Translations under genes and position numbers: made by a program
Shown: piece by piece, positions 34,647 to 43,682 of the stretch
How the letters are laid out: each line of letters begins with the position of its first letter
How positions within the stretch are numbered: position 1 is the first letter of the stretch
NCBI RefSeq assembly: GCF_019956555.1
Contig: NZ_JAHBDQ010000071.1
Location: 62,001-126,000 of the forward strand
Length of the DNA: 64,000 nt
Origin: Pseudomonas sp. A-RE-19
Lineage (GTDB): Bacteria; Pseudomonadota; Gammaproteobacteria; Pseudomonadales; Pseudomonadaceae
Reading direction: 5' to 3'
Notes under the pieces: model-generated
Database searches by the model: none
The model's input: only the letters and a program-made list of their open reading frames with translations
Told to the model about the DNA's origin: nothing

Positions 34647-34726
34647 AAGATCGCAGCCTTCGGCAGCTCCTACAAAAGCGCGGTCGTGCGCGATCCTGTA
34701 GGAGCTGCCGAAGGCTGCGATCTTTT
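34645..34726. repeat. REPIN-like inverted repeat, family C
   Basis: AAAAGATCGCAGCCTTCGGC and its inverted complement lie with a 15- to 20-bp spacer between the convergent proE-like and MATE genes. Both arms include the TCTTTT/AAAAGA extension, so the folded RNA could also act as a terminator. Confidence 0.88.
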
Positions 34727-34730
34727 GATA

Positions 34731-36128
34731 TTAATCCGGCTGAATCACCTGAAAGCTGCCTTGCGCTGAAGGCTCTAGTCGAATCATCCGCTTCATCTTC
34801 CACTCAAACGCCAGCGTCAGGCTCACCGCCGCACACGCCAGCCCCAATGCCAATCCCCACCAGACCCCCGTCGGCCCCACGTTCATATGGAAGGCCATCC
34901 ACCAGGCGGCCGGTGCGCCGATCAGCCAGTAGCAACCCAAACCCACCAGGAAGGTGGTCTTGGCATCCTTGAGCCCGCGGATGCAGCCCATGGCAATGGT
35001 TTGCGTGCCATCGAACAGCTCGAACCACGCCGCCACCGCCAGCAGGCTCACGGCCAGGTTGATGACTTCGCGGAACGCCGGGTCGTTGTGGTCCAGGAAC
35101 AAACCGATCAACTGATGCGGCAGCAGCCAGAAGACCATCGCGAAGCCGAGCATGGCCGCCGCACCGAAGGCGATCCCGACCCGTCCGGCCAGCCGCGCGT
35201 CCAGCAATTGCCCGGCACCGTAATGCTGACCGATGCGCATGGTGATCGCGTAGGAAAGCCCCGCCGGAACCATGAACGCCACCGAGACGATTTGCAGGGC
35301 GATCTGGTGTGCCGCCAATTGCGTACTGCCCATGGTGCCCATGCACAGCGCGGCGAAGGCAAACAGGCCGACTTCCACCGCATAGGTGCCGCCAATCGGC
35401 AGGCCCAGGCGCCACAACTCCTTCAGGTACTGACGGTTGGGCCGCAACAGGCCCTGGCGCAATGGATACGCGTCGTAAGCCGGATGCCGACGAATGTGCA
35501 GCGCGAGCGCCAGCGCCATGAGGTTGGCAACGATCGCGGTGACCAGGCCGATGCCCACCAGACCCATTTTCGGCAGGCCGAACAGGCCGGTGATCAACGC
35601 ATAGTTGAGCAGGAAGTTGGCCACGGTGCCGCCAAGGCTGATGACCATCACCGGCGTCGCCCGGCCGATGGCACTGGTGAAGCCGCGTAGCGCCATGAAG
35701 CTCAGATAGCCGGGCAGGGCAAATGGCAGGATCAGCAGAAACTGGCCGGCCGCCTGGACGTTGGTTTCGGTCTGGCCGAACAGCAGCAACACGGGTTTGA
35801 GGTTCCACAACAGCAAACCGGCCACCAGTGCCATCAACCAGGCGAGCCACAGCCCGGCTTGAGTCAGCCGTGCCGCGCCAATGATGTCGCCCGCGCCCTG
35901 ACGGATGGCCACCAGGGTGCCGACCGCCGCGATCACGCCGATGCAGAAAATCGACACGAACGAATACGTCGCCGCACCCAGGCCGCCGCCGGCCAGCGCT
36001 TCGGGGCTCAGGCGCGCCATCATCAACGTGTCGGTGAGGACCATCAACATGTGCGCCAACTGCGAGGCAATCAACGGCCCCGCCAGCCGCAGGATGGCCC
36101 GGAGTTCAATACGCGCTGGATGCTGCAT
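34731..36128 (-). CDS. MATE family multidrug efflux transporter
   Basis: This 465-residue inner-membrane protein has about twelve hydrophobic helices and MATE features: LAGPLIASQLAHMLMVLTDT at the N-terminus and SYAITMRIGQHYGAGQ in the middle. It is a NorM-like Na+ or H+ antiporter that exports cationic drugs; substrates are not readable. The start is uncertain: ATG at 36128 (MQHPARIEL), ATG at 36134 or a GTG at 36137. It is divergent from the LysR regulator 148-158 bp away. Confidence 0.9.
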   Translation of the reverse strand: MQHPARIELRAILRLAGPLIASQLAHMLMVLTDTLMMARLSPEALAGGGLGAATYSFVSIFCIGVIAAVGTLVAIRQGAGDIIGAARLTQAGLWLAWLMALVAGLLLWNLKPVLLLFGQTETNVQAAGQFLLILPFALPGYLSFMALRGFTSAIGRATPVMVISLGGTVANFLLNYALITGLFGLPKMGLVGIGLVTAIVANLMALALALHIRRHPAYDAYPLRQGLLRPNRQYLKELWRLGLPIGGTYAVEVGLFAFAALCMGTMGSTQLAAHQIALQIVSVAFMVPAGLSYAITMRIGQHYGAGQLLDARLAGRVGIAFGAAAMLGFAMVFWLLPHQLIGLFLDHNDPAFREVINLAVSLLAVAAWFELFDGTQTIAMGCIRGLKDAKTTFLVGLGCYWLIGAPAAWWMAFHMNVGPTGVWWGLALGLACAAVSLTLAFEWKMKRMIRLEPSAQGSFQVIQPD

Positions 36129-36285
36129 GGTCATCACGCTCGATTGTCAGAGAGAACAGGAAACGCCGATTCTCGGCGCTCTGCGGGGTTTCCACAAAGG
36201 GATAAAAAGGATGGGTGGCATGATTAAAACTCATGCTTTGGAGTTTCTGATAAGTTGATGCCATCGCGCTATAGGAGCTTTCCTG

Positions 36286-37206
36286 ATGTCTCGTCGTCTC
36301 CCTCCCTTGTATGCCCTTCGAGCATTCGAAGCGGCGGCGCGGCATAGCTCGTTTACCCGTGCCGCCGAAGAACTGTCGATCACGCAAAGCGCGGTGAGTC
36401 GGCATATTCGTACGCTCGAAGAGCATTTCGCCTGTCGGCTGTTTCACCGCAGCGGGCGGAATCTGCAATTGACCGAATCGGCGCGGCTGATCCTGCCCGG
36501 CATTCGCGAAGGCTTCACCGCCCTTGAAAGAGCCTGCAATACCTTGCGCGCCGAGGACGACATCCTGCGCATGAAAGCCCCGTCGACCCTGACCATGCGC
36601 TGGCTGTTGGCGCGGCTTAGCCGTTTTCGGCACCTGCAACCGGGGAACGAGGTGCAATTGACCAGCGCCTGGATGGACATCGATTCGGTGGATTTCAACC
36701 ACGAACCCTTCGACTGCGCCGTCATTCTCAGCAACGGGAATTTTCCACCGGACTGGGAAGCGACTTTCCTGTTCTCCGAAGAGCTGATTCCGGTGGGGGC
36801 ACCGAATCTTCTGAAGGATCAACCGTGGGACGTTGCGCGCCTGGCCAGTACCGAGCTGCTGCACCCGACGCCGGACCGCCGTGACTGGCGCAACTGGCTG
36901 GAGCGCATGGGCCTGACCGATCAAGTCTCCCTCAAGGGCGGGCAGGTGTTCGACACGCTGGAGCTGGGCATGATCGCCGCTGCCCGAGGTTACGGTGTGT
37001 CCATGGGCGACTTGCTGATGGTGGCGGAGGATGTCGCACAGGGACGTCTGAGTTTGCCGTGGCCGACGGCTGTCGCCAGTGGTGAGAATTATTACCTGGT
37101 CTGGCCGAAAACCCGCCCCGGCGGTGAGCGTTTGCGCCGCCTCAGCGATTTCCTGCAAGGCGAAGTCCGGGCCATGGAATTACCGGATGTCGAACGCCTG
37201 GGCTGA
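36286..37206 (+). CDS. LysR-type transcriptional regulator (GcvA-like)
   Basis: This 306-residue protein has the N-terminal helix-turn-helix (residues 5-65, LYALRAFEAAARHSSFTRAA and TQSAVSRHIRTLE) and a C-terminal periplasmic-binding-protein-like effector domain. The LPPLYALRAFEAAARH opening is typical of the GcvA branch. It may control the divergent MATE gene, which is the arrangement common for LysR regulators. The inducer is unknown. Confidence 0.92.
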   Translation: MSRRLPPLYALRAFEAAARHSSFTRAAEELSITQSAVSRHIRTLEEHFACRLFHRSGRNLQLTESARLILPGIREGFTALERACNTLRAEDDILRMKAPSTLTMRWLLARLSRFRHLQPGNEVQLTSAWMDIDSVDFNHEPFDCAVILSNGNFPPDWEATFLFSEELIPVGAPNLLKDQPWDVARLASTELLHPTPDRRDWRNWLERMGLTDQVSLKGGQVFDTLELGMIAAARGYGVSMGDLLMVAEDVAQGRLSLPWPTAVASGENYYLVWPKTRPGGERLRRLSDFLQGEVRAMELPDVERLG

Positions 37207-37391
37207 ATCGATGGAGTCACCGCAATGGTGGCTCTGAGCCATATCCCGGTCAATTACTCAAGTATTCAGCTTTGCCGCCGAAAATCTGCTGATGGCACCT
37301 TCGTGCAGGTCCCATGTTTTTCCCACAATCAGAAATTTTGCCGAGTGTGCGATGTGATCAGAATGATCCGGCCACTGGGTCAGGAGCGGTC

Positions 37392-39368
37392 ATGTCTCAA
37401 CCTCGTGCTCGGATTGCCTCACAACTGGGTCTTGCGCTTGCCGTGATACTGGCGATTGTCATCAGCGGCAGTACCGTGTTTGCCCTGCGTTCGCTGGACG
37501 CGGCCAACCTCGCCACCCGCGAAGAGCACCTGGCCAGCGAGGCCCGGTTGCTGGCCGATCAGCTGAGCACTTTTCACGGCACGTTGCGTGAAAGTACCCA
37601 GCGCCTCAGTGGTCTGTTCGAGAAGCGCTTCAGCGCCGGTTTGAGCGTGCACCCGGATGAACCAGTGGCCGTGGCGGGCGTGCAGACCCCGGGCCTGCAT
37701 CTGGGCGGCGAAGTGCTGAACAACAACTTCAAGGAAGTGGACGAGTTCAAGCAGATGACGGCCGGCGTCGCGACGCTGTTTGTACGTAGTGGCGAAGATT
37801 TCATTCGGGTCAGTACGTCCCTGAGTAAACAGGACGGCACCCGGGCCATCGGCACGCTGCTGGACCACGCTCACCCGGCCTATGCGCGGTTGATGGCGGG
37901 GCAGAGTTACGTCGGTCGCGCCTTGCTCTTCGAGCGTTCCTACATGACTCAGTACACCCCCGTACGCGACAGCGGCGGTAAGGTGATTGCCGTGCTGTTC
38001 GTAGGATTCGATTACACCGACGCGCAGAACGCCCAGTTCGACAACCTCAAACGCTTCCGCATCGGCCAGACCGGCTCCCTGGCACTGTTGGATGAGCAGA
38101 ACAAATGGCTGGTGCCGATTGCCGGTGTACAAGCGCTGGATCAGGCGGTCCCGAGCATCGTCGGTCTGGCCAGGACGCCGGGCAAGGGCGATTTCTGGAG
38201 CGATAAATCGCAAGACTTCTACAGCATTGCCGTGCCGTTCGAAGGTGGGCCGTGGTCGGTGGTGGCGAGCATGCCGAAAACCGAAATCCGCGCCGTGACC
38301 TGGAGCGTCGGCATTCAATTGGCGATCGGCAGTCTGCTGGCGATGTTGCTGGCTGTCGGTTCGGCGGTCTGGCTGCTGCGCAGCAAACTGGCGCCGCTGG
38401 GCGATCTGGTGCGTCAGGCCGAAGCATTGGGCGCCGGTGATTTGAGTGTTCGCCTGAACGTGTCGAGCAACGACGAAATCGGCCAACTTGCCCGGGCCTT
38501 CAACCAGATGAGCCAGGCCCTGTCGACCATGGTCGAGCACATTCGCAGGGCCTCGCAAGAGGTCAACAGCCGCGCCCAGGCCTTGTCTGGTCTGTCGGGT
38601 GGCGCCTATGAAGGGATGGAGCAGCAGTCCGGTGAAATCACCAGCATGGCCGGTGCCGTGGAAGAATTCAGCGCCACCTCGCTGAACATCGCCGACAACA
38701 TGGGCAGCACTCAGCGTCTGGCGCAGGAAAACGCACAGCAAACCCAGATCGGTCGTACGTCGATGGACGAAGCGTCCTCGTCTCTGCAACAAATCGCCGG
38801 CGCGCTGAACAGCACCGCGACGGTAATCAACACCTTGGGTCAGCGTTCTCAGGAAATCGGCGGCATCGTCGGGGTGATTACCTCGATCGCCGAGCAAACC
38901 AATCTGCTGGCGCTCAACGCCGCCATCGAAGCCGCCCGCGCCGGTGAGCAGGGGCGTGGGTTCGCGGTGGTGGCCGATGAGGTGCGCAACCTGGCGTCAC
39001 GCACCCGTCAGGCCACTGATGAAATTTCCGGGATGATTCAAAGCATCCAGCAGGAAACCGGTAACGCCATCAGCACCATGGAGCAAGGCAATGTGCTGAT
39101 GCAGGAAGGCCTGTCGCGCAACGCCAACGTCGCCTCGGCGCTGGCGCGGATCGATGAGCAAAGCCGCTCGGCCGGTCAGCAATTCGCCGCCATCACCACC
39201 GCGACCCAAGAGCAAAGCAGCACCGCGACCTTGCTCAGCAGTAATCTGCAAAGTATTGCCTTGGCGAACAGTGAACAGCGCGAAGTGGTGTCGAACCTGG
39301 CGGTGACTGCCAAAGAGCTGGAGAAGCTCGCGGCGGACTTGCGGCATGAGGTTGACCGGTTTCGCTGA
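37392..39368 (+). CDS. Methyl-accepting chemotaxis protein with periplasmic Cache domain
   Basis: This 658-residue chemoreceptor has a first membrane segment (about residues 10-32), a periplasmic sensor of Cache 3-Cache 2 type (about 40-290, with FVRSGEDFIRVSTSL and LLFERSYMTQYTPVRD), a second membrane segment (near 305-330), a HAMP domain, and a long cytoplasmic signalling helix with the hairpin EQTNLLALNAAIEAARAGEQ. It relays ligand occupancy to CheA/CheW. The ATG at 37392 has an AGGAG ribosome site. No che gene adjoins it; the ligand is unknown. Confidence 0.93.
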   Translation: MSQPRARIASQLGLALAVILAIVISGSTVFALRSLDAANLATREEHLASEARLLADQLSTFHGTLRESTQRLSGLFEKRFSAGLSVHPDEPVAVAGVQTPGLHLGGEVLNNNFKEVDEFKQMTAGVATLFVRSGEDFIRVSTSLSKQDGTRAIGTLLDHAHPAYARLMAGQSYVGRALLFERSYMTQYTPVRDSGGKVIAVLFVGFDYTDAQNAQFDNLKRFRIGQTGSLALLDEQNKWLVPIAGVQALDQAVPSIVGLARTPGKGDFWSDKSQDFYSIAVPFEGGPWSVVASMPKTEIRAVTWSVGIQLAIGSLLAMLLAVGSAVWLLRSKLAPLGDLVRQAEALGAGDLSVRLNVSSNDEIGQLARAFNQMSQALSTMVEHIRRASQEVNSRAQALSGLSGGAYEGMEQQSGEITSMAGAVEEFSATSLNIADNMGSTQRLAQENAQQTQIGRTSMDEASSSLQQIAGALNSTATVINTLGQRSQEIGGIVGVITSIAEQTNLLALNAAIEAARAGEQGRGFAVVADEVRNLASRTRQATDEISGMIQSIQQETGNAISTMEQGNVLMQEGLSRNANVASALARIDEQSRSAGQQFAAITTATQEQSSTATLLSSNLQSIALANSEQREVVSNLAVTAKELEKLAADLRHEVDRFR

Positions 39369-39385
39369 GTCACTGCCGAAATCGC

Positions 39386-39480
39386 CATCGCGAGCAGGCT
39401 CGCTCCCACAGTTGATCCCGGGTGTTCACACATTCCGCGTTCACCTTCGATCTAATGTGGGAGCGAGCCTGCTCGCGATG
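39386..39480. repeat. REPIN, family B, outward-type orientation
   Basis: Two REPs of the GTGGGAGCGAGCCTGCTCGC type face in opposite orientation (TGCTCGC ends outside) with about a 45-bp spacer between the chemoreceptor gene and the DUF4432 gene promoter. Confidence 0.88.
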
Positions 39481-39576
39481 GCATCGTCTCAATTCCCGAC
39501 TTGTCCAAAATCTGCGGATCAATTCCTCGCTGGTTGTCTTTCTTGGCATTTGCCACCGATGTCTCGATTTTTATGC

Positions 39577-39605
39577 TTGCTGAAACGTTTCTTCAAGTCT
39601 ATAAA
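39577..39605 (+). promoter_or_regulatory. Sigma70 promoter of the DUF4432 gene
   Basis: TTGCTG (39577-39582) and TATAAA (39600-39605) are separated by exactly 17 bp, with the start codon 31 bp downstream of the -10. This is among the best-matching promoters in the window. Confidence 0.75.
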
Positions 39606-39635
39606 ATTGGCACAACTCCAAGAAAGGCTGCTGCC

Positions 39636-40850
39636 ATGACCCCGCTCAAACTCTTCGTTACCCTCAGCGCACTGTCCGCTGCCTCCCACGCCATGGCCTG
39701 GGATTACGTCCTGCTCGACACCGACAAAGCCGCCCAGAACTGGCAGATCACCAGCCAGCAACTCGGGGTAAAAACCGGCAAACCCTTCAGTGTGACCCTG
39801 CGCACCTTGCACGGCGGGCGGCAGGAGGGTGTCAGCATCGTCGACATCGATAACGGCACAATGAAACTCTCGGTGGTGCCCACTCGCGGCATGAACGTCC
39901 TGCAGGCGTCTGTAGGCAATGTGCGCATGGGCTGGGATTCGCCGGTCAAGGAAGTGGTCAATCCTTCCTTCATCGAACTCAACGGCCGTGGTGGCCTGGG
40001 CTGGCTGGAAGGTTTCAATGAACTGGTCACCCGTTGCGGCTACGAATGGGTCGGCCACCCCGGTATGGACAACGGCGAACTGCTGACCCTGCACGGTCGC
40101 GCCGCCAACATCCCAGCGAACAAAGTCACCCTGCACATCGATGAAAAACCGCCGTACGCCATCAGCCTGCGTGGCGAGCTGAAAGAGCAGGCGTTCAAGA
40201 AGGTCGACTTCTCCGTCGCAACCGAACTGGTCACTGAACCTGGCAGCGTAGCGTTCGCCCTCAACGACACCCTGACCAACAACGGTGACTATCCGAAGGA
40301 ATACCAGGCGCTGTATCACAGCAACTTCAGCACCCCATTCCTGGAGCAGGGCGCCCGCTTCGCCGCGCCGGTGAAACAGGTCTCACCGTTCAACGACAAG
40401 GCCAAAGGCGATCTGCCGGACTGGCAAACCTACCGCGCACCGACCAAGGACTACGACGAAACGGTTTACAACGTGGTGCCGTATGCCGATGCAAAGGGCG
40501 ATACGTTGACTGTGCTGCATAACAAGGCCGGAATCCTGGGCGTCTCGGTCGGCTTCAACACGCAAACACTGCCCGTGTTCTCCCTGTGGAAAAACACCGA
40601 TACCCAGGGGCAGGGCTATGTCACGGGGCTGGAGCCGGGCACGAGTTTTTCCTACAACCGCCGGTATCAACGGCCACTGAACCTGGTGCCGACAATTGGG
40701 CCGAAGGAACAGAAGCAGTTCCGCATCAGCTACAGCTTGTTGGCGGATAAGGCGGCTGTGGATAAGGCGTTGAAGCGGGTGAGCGAGATTCAGGGTGGTC
40801 GGGAGACTGAAGTGCGGCAGACGCCGTTGGTTGACCTTACCAAGGGGTGA
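39636..40850 (+). CDS. Exported DUF4432 / aldose 1-epimerase-like protein
   Basis: This 404-residue protein has a signal peptide (ending SAASHAMA, then WDYVLL) and an aldose-1-epimerase-like beta-sandwich: DNGTMKLSVVPTRGMNVLQA, FNELVTRCGYEWVG and HGRAANIPANKV are features of the DUF4432 family. It probably acts on a sugar in the periplasm, but the reaction has not been established. ATG at 39636 follows an AGAAAGG ribosome site and a strong promoter. It is convergent with comM. Confidence 0.87.
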   Translation: MTPLKLFVTLSALSAASHAMAWDYVLLDTDKAAQNWQITSQQLGVKTGKPFSVTLRTLHGGRQEGVSIVDIDNGTMKLSVVPTRGMNVLQASVGNVRMGWDSPVKEVVNPSFIELNGRGGLGWLEGFNELVTRCGYEWVGHPGMDNGELLTLHGRAANIPANKVTLHIDEKPPYAISLRGELKEQAFKKVDFSVATELVTEPGSVAFALNDTLTNNGDYPKEYQALYHSNFSTPFLEQGARFAAPVKQVSPFNDKAKGDLPDWQTYRAPTKDYDETVYNVVPYADAKGDTLTVLHNKAGILGVSVGFNTQTLPVFSLWKNTDTQGQGYVTGLEPGTSFSYNRRYQRPLNLVPTIGPKEQKQFRISYSLLADKAAVDKALKRVSEIQGGRETEVRQTPLVDLTKG

Positions 40851-40856
40851 TGCCGC

Positions 40857-42350
40857 CTAGAGCGTTGTCGGCCGATATTGCAGCGCTTCGGCCAAGTGCT
40901 CGCGTCTGATCTCATCGACTTGCTCAAGGTCCGCCAGAGTGCGCGCTACTTTGAGCAGTCGATGGGCTGCTCGAAGGGACAGGGTCAGCCGTTCACACGC
41001 TGTTTCCAGCCAGGTTTCGTCAGCTGTGGATAACGTGCAGTGTCTGCGCAGGCCCGGCAAATCGAGGAATGCATTGGCACAGCCTTGGCGCTTTTGCTGC
41101 CGTTCTCGTGCATCGGCAACCAACTCGGCGGCGGTGGCAGTGTCGTCGCCGGGTTTCGACGCAGGATTCAGCGCCGTGGCTTCGCGAGCAACCGTCAGGT
41201 GCAGATCGATGCGGTCCAGCAGCGGCCCCGACAGTTTGTTGCGATAGCGCTGAACCATGTCCGGTGTACAACTGCATTTACCACTGGGCTCGCCAAGATA
41301 TCCACAGGGGCACGGGTTCATTGCGGCCACTAATTGAAAGCGGGCCGGAAACCTCACTCGATCCTTGGCGCGGGATATCACGATGTGGCCGGATTCCAGC
41401 GGTTCCCTTAACACCTCCAACACCTTGCGATCGAATTCCGGGAGCTCATCGAGGAACAACACGCCATGGTGGGCGAGGGTGATTTCGCCCGGTTGTGGTT
41501 TCGAGCCACCGCCCACCAGTGCCGGGCCTGAAGCGGAGTGGTGTGGCTGTCGAAAGGGACGCTGTGGCCAATGACTCAGCGGCACACAACTGGCGACGGA
41601 TTGGATCGCCGCGACTTCCAGCGCTTCGCTCTCGGCCAATGGCGGTAACAAGCCGGGCAGACGACTCGCCAACAACGTTTTCCCCGTCCCCGGCGGTCCG
41701 CTGAACAGCAAGTTATGAGCTCCCGCCGCTGCAATCAACAACGCGCGTTTGGCTGCGAGTTGCCCCTGCACTTCGTTCAAATCTGGATAGGGCTTGCTGG
41801 CGTAGAGCAAGCCATTGGAAGCGTAGGGCTCGATGGGCGTGTGGCCATTGAAATGCGCGACCGCCTCCAGCAAATGATCCACCGCAATCACTTTCAACCC
41901 TGAAGCCAGGCAGGCCTCCTCGGCATTCGCCCGCGGCACCACCAGCGTGCGCCCGGCCTTGCGCGCCGCCAGCGCCGCCGGCAACACACCCCGAACCGCC
42001 CGCACCGCGCCCGACAATGCCAACTCTCCCAGGCACTCCACGTCATCCAGCGTCAACGTCGGCACTTGCACACTGGCTGAGAGAATTCCCAAGGCAATCG
42101 CCAGATCGAATCGCCCGCCGTCCTTTGGCAGATCGGCCGGGGCGAGATTCAACGTGATACGCCGCGCTGGAAATTGCAGACCTGAATTGATGATCGCGCT
42201 GCGCACGCGGTCTTTGCTTTCCTTCACGGCGGCTTCGGGCAAGCCGACCATCGTCAGCGACGGCAAACCGTTGGCCAGATGCACTTCTACGGTGACGGCG
42301 GGTGCTTCTACGCCGACCTGGGCGCGGCTATGGACGATGGAGAGGGACAT
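40857..42350 (-). CDS. comM: ComM/YifB family Mg chelatase-like AAA+ ATPase
   Basis: This 497-residue AAA+ protein has an N-terminal ChlI-like domain (MSLSIVHSRAQVGVEAPAVTVEVH...), a Walker A GPPGTGKTLLA near 225 and the Walker B region HGVLFLDELPEF. ComM homologues promote branch migration of DNA during natural transformation. The start at 42350 is the conserved MSLSIVHSRAQ; a longer frame to 42578 covers the upstream region without conservation. Confidence 0.95.
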   Translation of the reverse strand: MSLSIVHSRAQVGVEAPAVTVEVHLANGLPSLTMVGLPEAAVKESKDRVRSAIINSGLQFPARRITLNLAPADLPKDGGRFDLAIALGILSASVQVPTLTLDDVECLGELALSGAVRAVRGVLPAALAARKAGRTLVVPRANAEEACLASGLKVIAVDHLLEAVAHFNGHTPIEPYASNGLLYASKPYPDLNEVQGQLAAKRALLIAAAGAHNLLFSGPPGTGKTLLASRLPGLLPPLAESEALEVAAIQSVASCVPLSHWPQRPFRQPHHSASGPALVGGGSKPQPGEITLAHHGVLFLDELPEFDRKVLEVLREPLESGHIVISRAKDRVRFPARFQLVAAMNPCPCGYLGEPSGKCSCTPDMVQRYRNKLSGPLLDRIDLHLTVAREATALNPASKPGDDTATAAELVADARERQQKRQGCANAFLDLPGLRRHCTLSTADETWLETACERLTLSLRAAHRLLKVARTLADLEQVDEIRREHLAEALQYRPTTL

Positions 42351-42671
42351 GGTCGTTCCTTGAGCTGAAGAGCACCGCTTCCTGCGGTTTTTTGAAGGGT
42401 AGTTGGCGGAGGAAGTTCTGGTAGGGCGGTTGAGGCGACAAACTTTCACTGGATGTTGCAAGTACGAAGCAGGCCAATCGCGAGGCACAAAAAAACCGCC
42501 ACTCGGGCGGTTTCTTCGGGGAGCCTGGTCAGACTCGTGCACCTGCAAGCAAGCCATCAGGTTCAAGTTCTTTGCCATATGTTGCCGCCACTTTAAAAAA
42601 GCGATGTTGGGCGATCAGGGATCAGGTCGAGCGTCTTCCGCACTGTGCTTGATCCTCTGCTCCTGAACGAG
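42351..42671. other. Unassigned intergenic region upstream of comM, possible small RNA
   Basis: No credible coding frame was found. A short GGCGGTTT/AAACCGCC hairpin at 42492-42512 is present. On the forward strand the region leads into a terminator with a strong T-tract at 42672-42699, yet no forward gene precedes it, suggesting an unannotated transcript; no convincing promoter was found. Confidence 0.35.
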
Positions 42672-42699
42672 CCCCACGCTATGAACGTGGGGTTTTTTT
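42672..42699 (+). terminator. Forward-strand intrinsic terminator without an upstream forward gene
   Basis: CCCCACG (42672-42678) pairs with CGTGGGG (42686-42692) around a 7-nt loop, followed by seven Ts. It lies between the reverse-strand comM and Bro-N genes; T-tract polarity fits only a forward transcript. Confidence 0.75.
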
Positions 42700-42704
42700 G
42701 GAGT

Positions 42705-43226
42705 TCAGAATGCCTGGAGTATTCGCGACGCACGTTTCCACCACGGCGTATTGACCGAATGCGGTGGCTGTTCTCGATCCGGCAGCATATGTGGCACATC
42801 CTGCAGCCGAATCCACGGCTGGTTATTCCAGTGCAGCAAGCTCAATGACATTTTCGGCCAATTCAGCAGGCTCAGAATCGGGCGCTCTGTTGAGGTGGGT
42901 TGCTGGGCGTCTCTGAGCGCTGGCACCACGTCGTGGGTCAGCCATTCGCGCAGGCCTCGGTATTCGGGGCAGTAGTGGTAGACCAGCAATGCGTAGACGC
43001 CGGATTCGCTGATTAGCAGGGTGTTTGCGATGCTGCCATGGATGAGCACTTGGGCGGTTTGGCGTTGGTCTGGATCGAGTTTTCGGACGGCTCGTTCGTC
43101 GAGGTAAAGGCGCAGGAGGCGGCCGAGGTCACGGGCGCTGAACCAGGGTTGGTTTTCTATGAGAAGGGCGTGGAGGTGGAGTTTGTGGCGGGTGAAGACG
43201 TGAGGGATTAGATAGTTTTCGTTCAT
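42705..43226 (-). CDS. Bro-N domain (phage antirepressor-like) protein
   Basis: This 173-residue protein has an N-terminal Bro-N domain (residues 5-110) with LLIENQPWFSARDLGRLL, LDPDQRQTAQVLIHGS, SESGVYALLVYHYCPE and the end LREWLTHDVVPALRD. Bro-N proteins in phages and baculoviruses bind DNA and act as antirepressors. The tail contains SLLHWNNQPWIRLQDVPHML, which repeats the domain's opening motif and then breaks off, so a second partial domain seems present. No other phage gene adjoins it. The start at 43226 (MNENYLIPHV) follows a long structured leader. Confidence 0.75.
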   Translation of the reverse strand: MNENYLIPHVFTRHKLHLHALLIENQPWFSARDLGRLLRLYLDERAVRKLDPDQRQTAQVLIHGSIANTLLISESGVYALLVYHYCPEYRGLREWLTHDVVPALRDAQQPTSTERPILSLLNWPKMSLSLLHWNNQPWIRLQDVPHMLPDREQPPHSVNTPWWKRASRILQAF

Positions 43227-43229
43227 GGT

Positions 43230-43500
43230 GCAGTTCTCAAGGTGCGATGAAGAAAACTGCCTCTGATCGTCGCCAAACGAAAAGGGTGGCAGCCATGCGG
43301 GGGTTGGCGAACCGGTAACGCACCAAACCGGCAGACCCGAAGGTCTCCCACGCATAGCCGCCATAATTCGAGATGAGAGCAAATTTCTCGGTCGAATGCG
43401 GTCGCGATGCGTTGTGGTTTTCCAGGTCGCCAAACCCGGTGCTGAACATTCAGCTGAGGATGAGCATAGAAACTGGAGGCCTTACGACGCAATCAGACGG
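43230..43500 (-). promoter_or_regulatory. Structured leader upstream of the Bro-N gene
   Basis: Read on the Bro-N strand, this non-coding stretch contains AGACC-TTCG-GGTCT, a stem closed by a C(UUCG)G tetraloop (rev. comp. of about 43337-43350), and a CCGGT/ACCGG hairpin (about 43306-43326). I believe very similar sequence recurs upstream of related small genes in other Pseudomonas genomes, but cannot verify this here. Several overlapping frames exist, none convincing as protein. Confidence 0.5.
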
Positions 43501-43548
43501 CGGTGGTGATCTTTGTAGGACGTTGCCGGGATGTTTGCAGGGCTTAAG

Positions 43549-43582
43549 ATCAAAAGATCGCAGCCTTCGGCAGCTCCTACAG
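43549..43582. repeat. Single family C REP
   Basis: A lone GATCAAAAGATCGCAGCCTT... element, matching the arms of the family C doublets at 34645 and 52819 but without an inverted partner. Confidence 0.75.
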
Positions 43583-43626
43583 GGGTGGGCGTTCCAGCGA
43601 GGGGCTGCTGGAGCACCGTGGTGACT

Positions 43627-43653
43627 CTATCGCGAGCAGGCTCGCTCCCACAT
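43627..43653. repeat. Single family B REP
   Basis: A lone GTGGGAGCGAGCCTGCTCGC copy (reverse orientation) about 45 bp from the single family C REP, with no inverted partner nearby. Confidence 0.75.
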
Positions 43654-43682
43654 GGACCCCATTGTCAAAGGGATTGGTGGAG

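Noticed and set aside
43227..43433. N-terminal extension of the Bro-N protein
   Set aside because: The extra 69 residues fall in the hairpin-rich leader, lack a ribosome site and look like translated RNA structure; the start MNENYLIPHV fits the domain.
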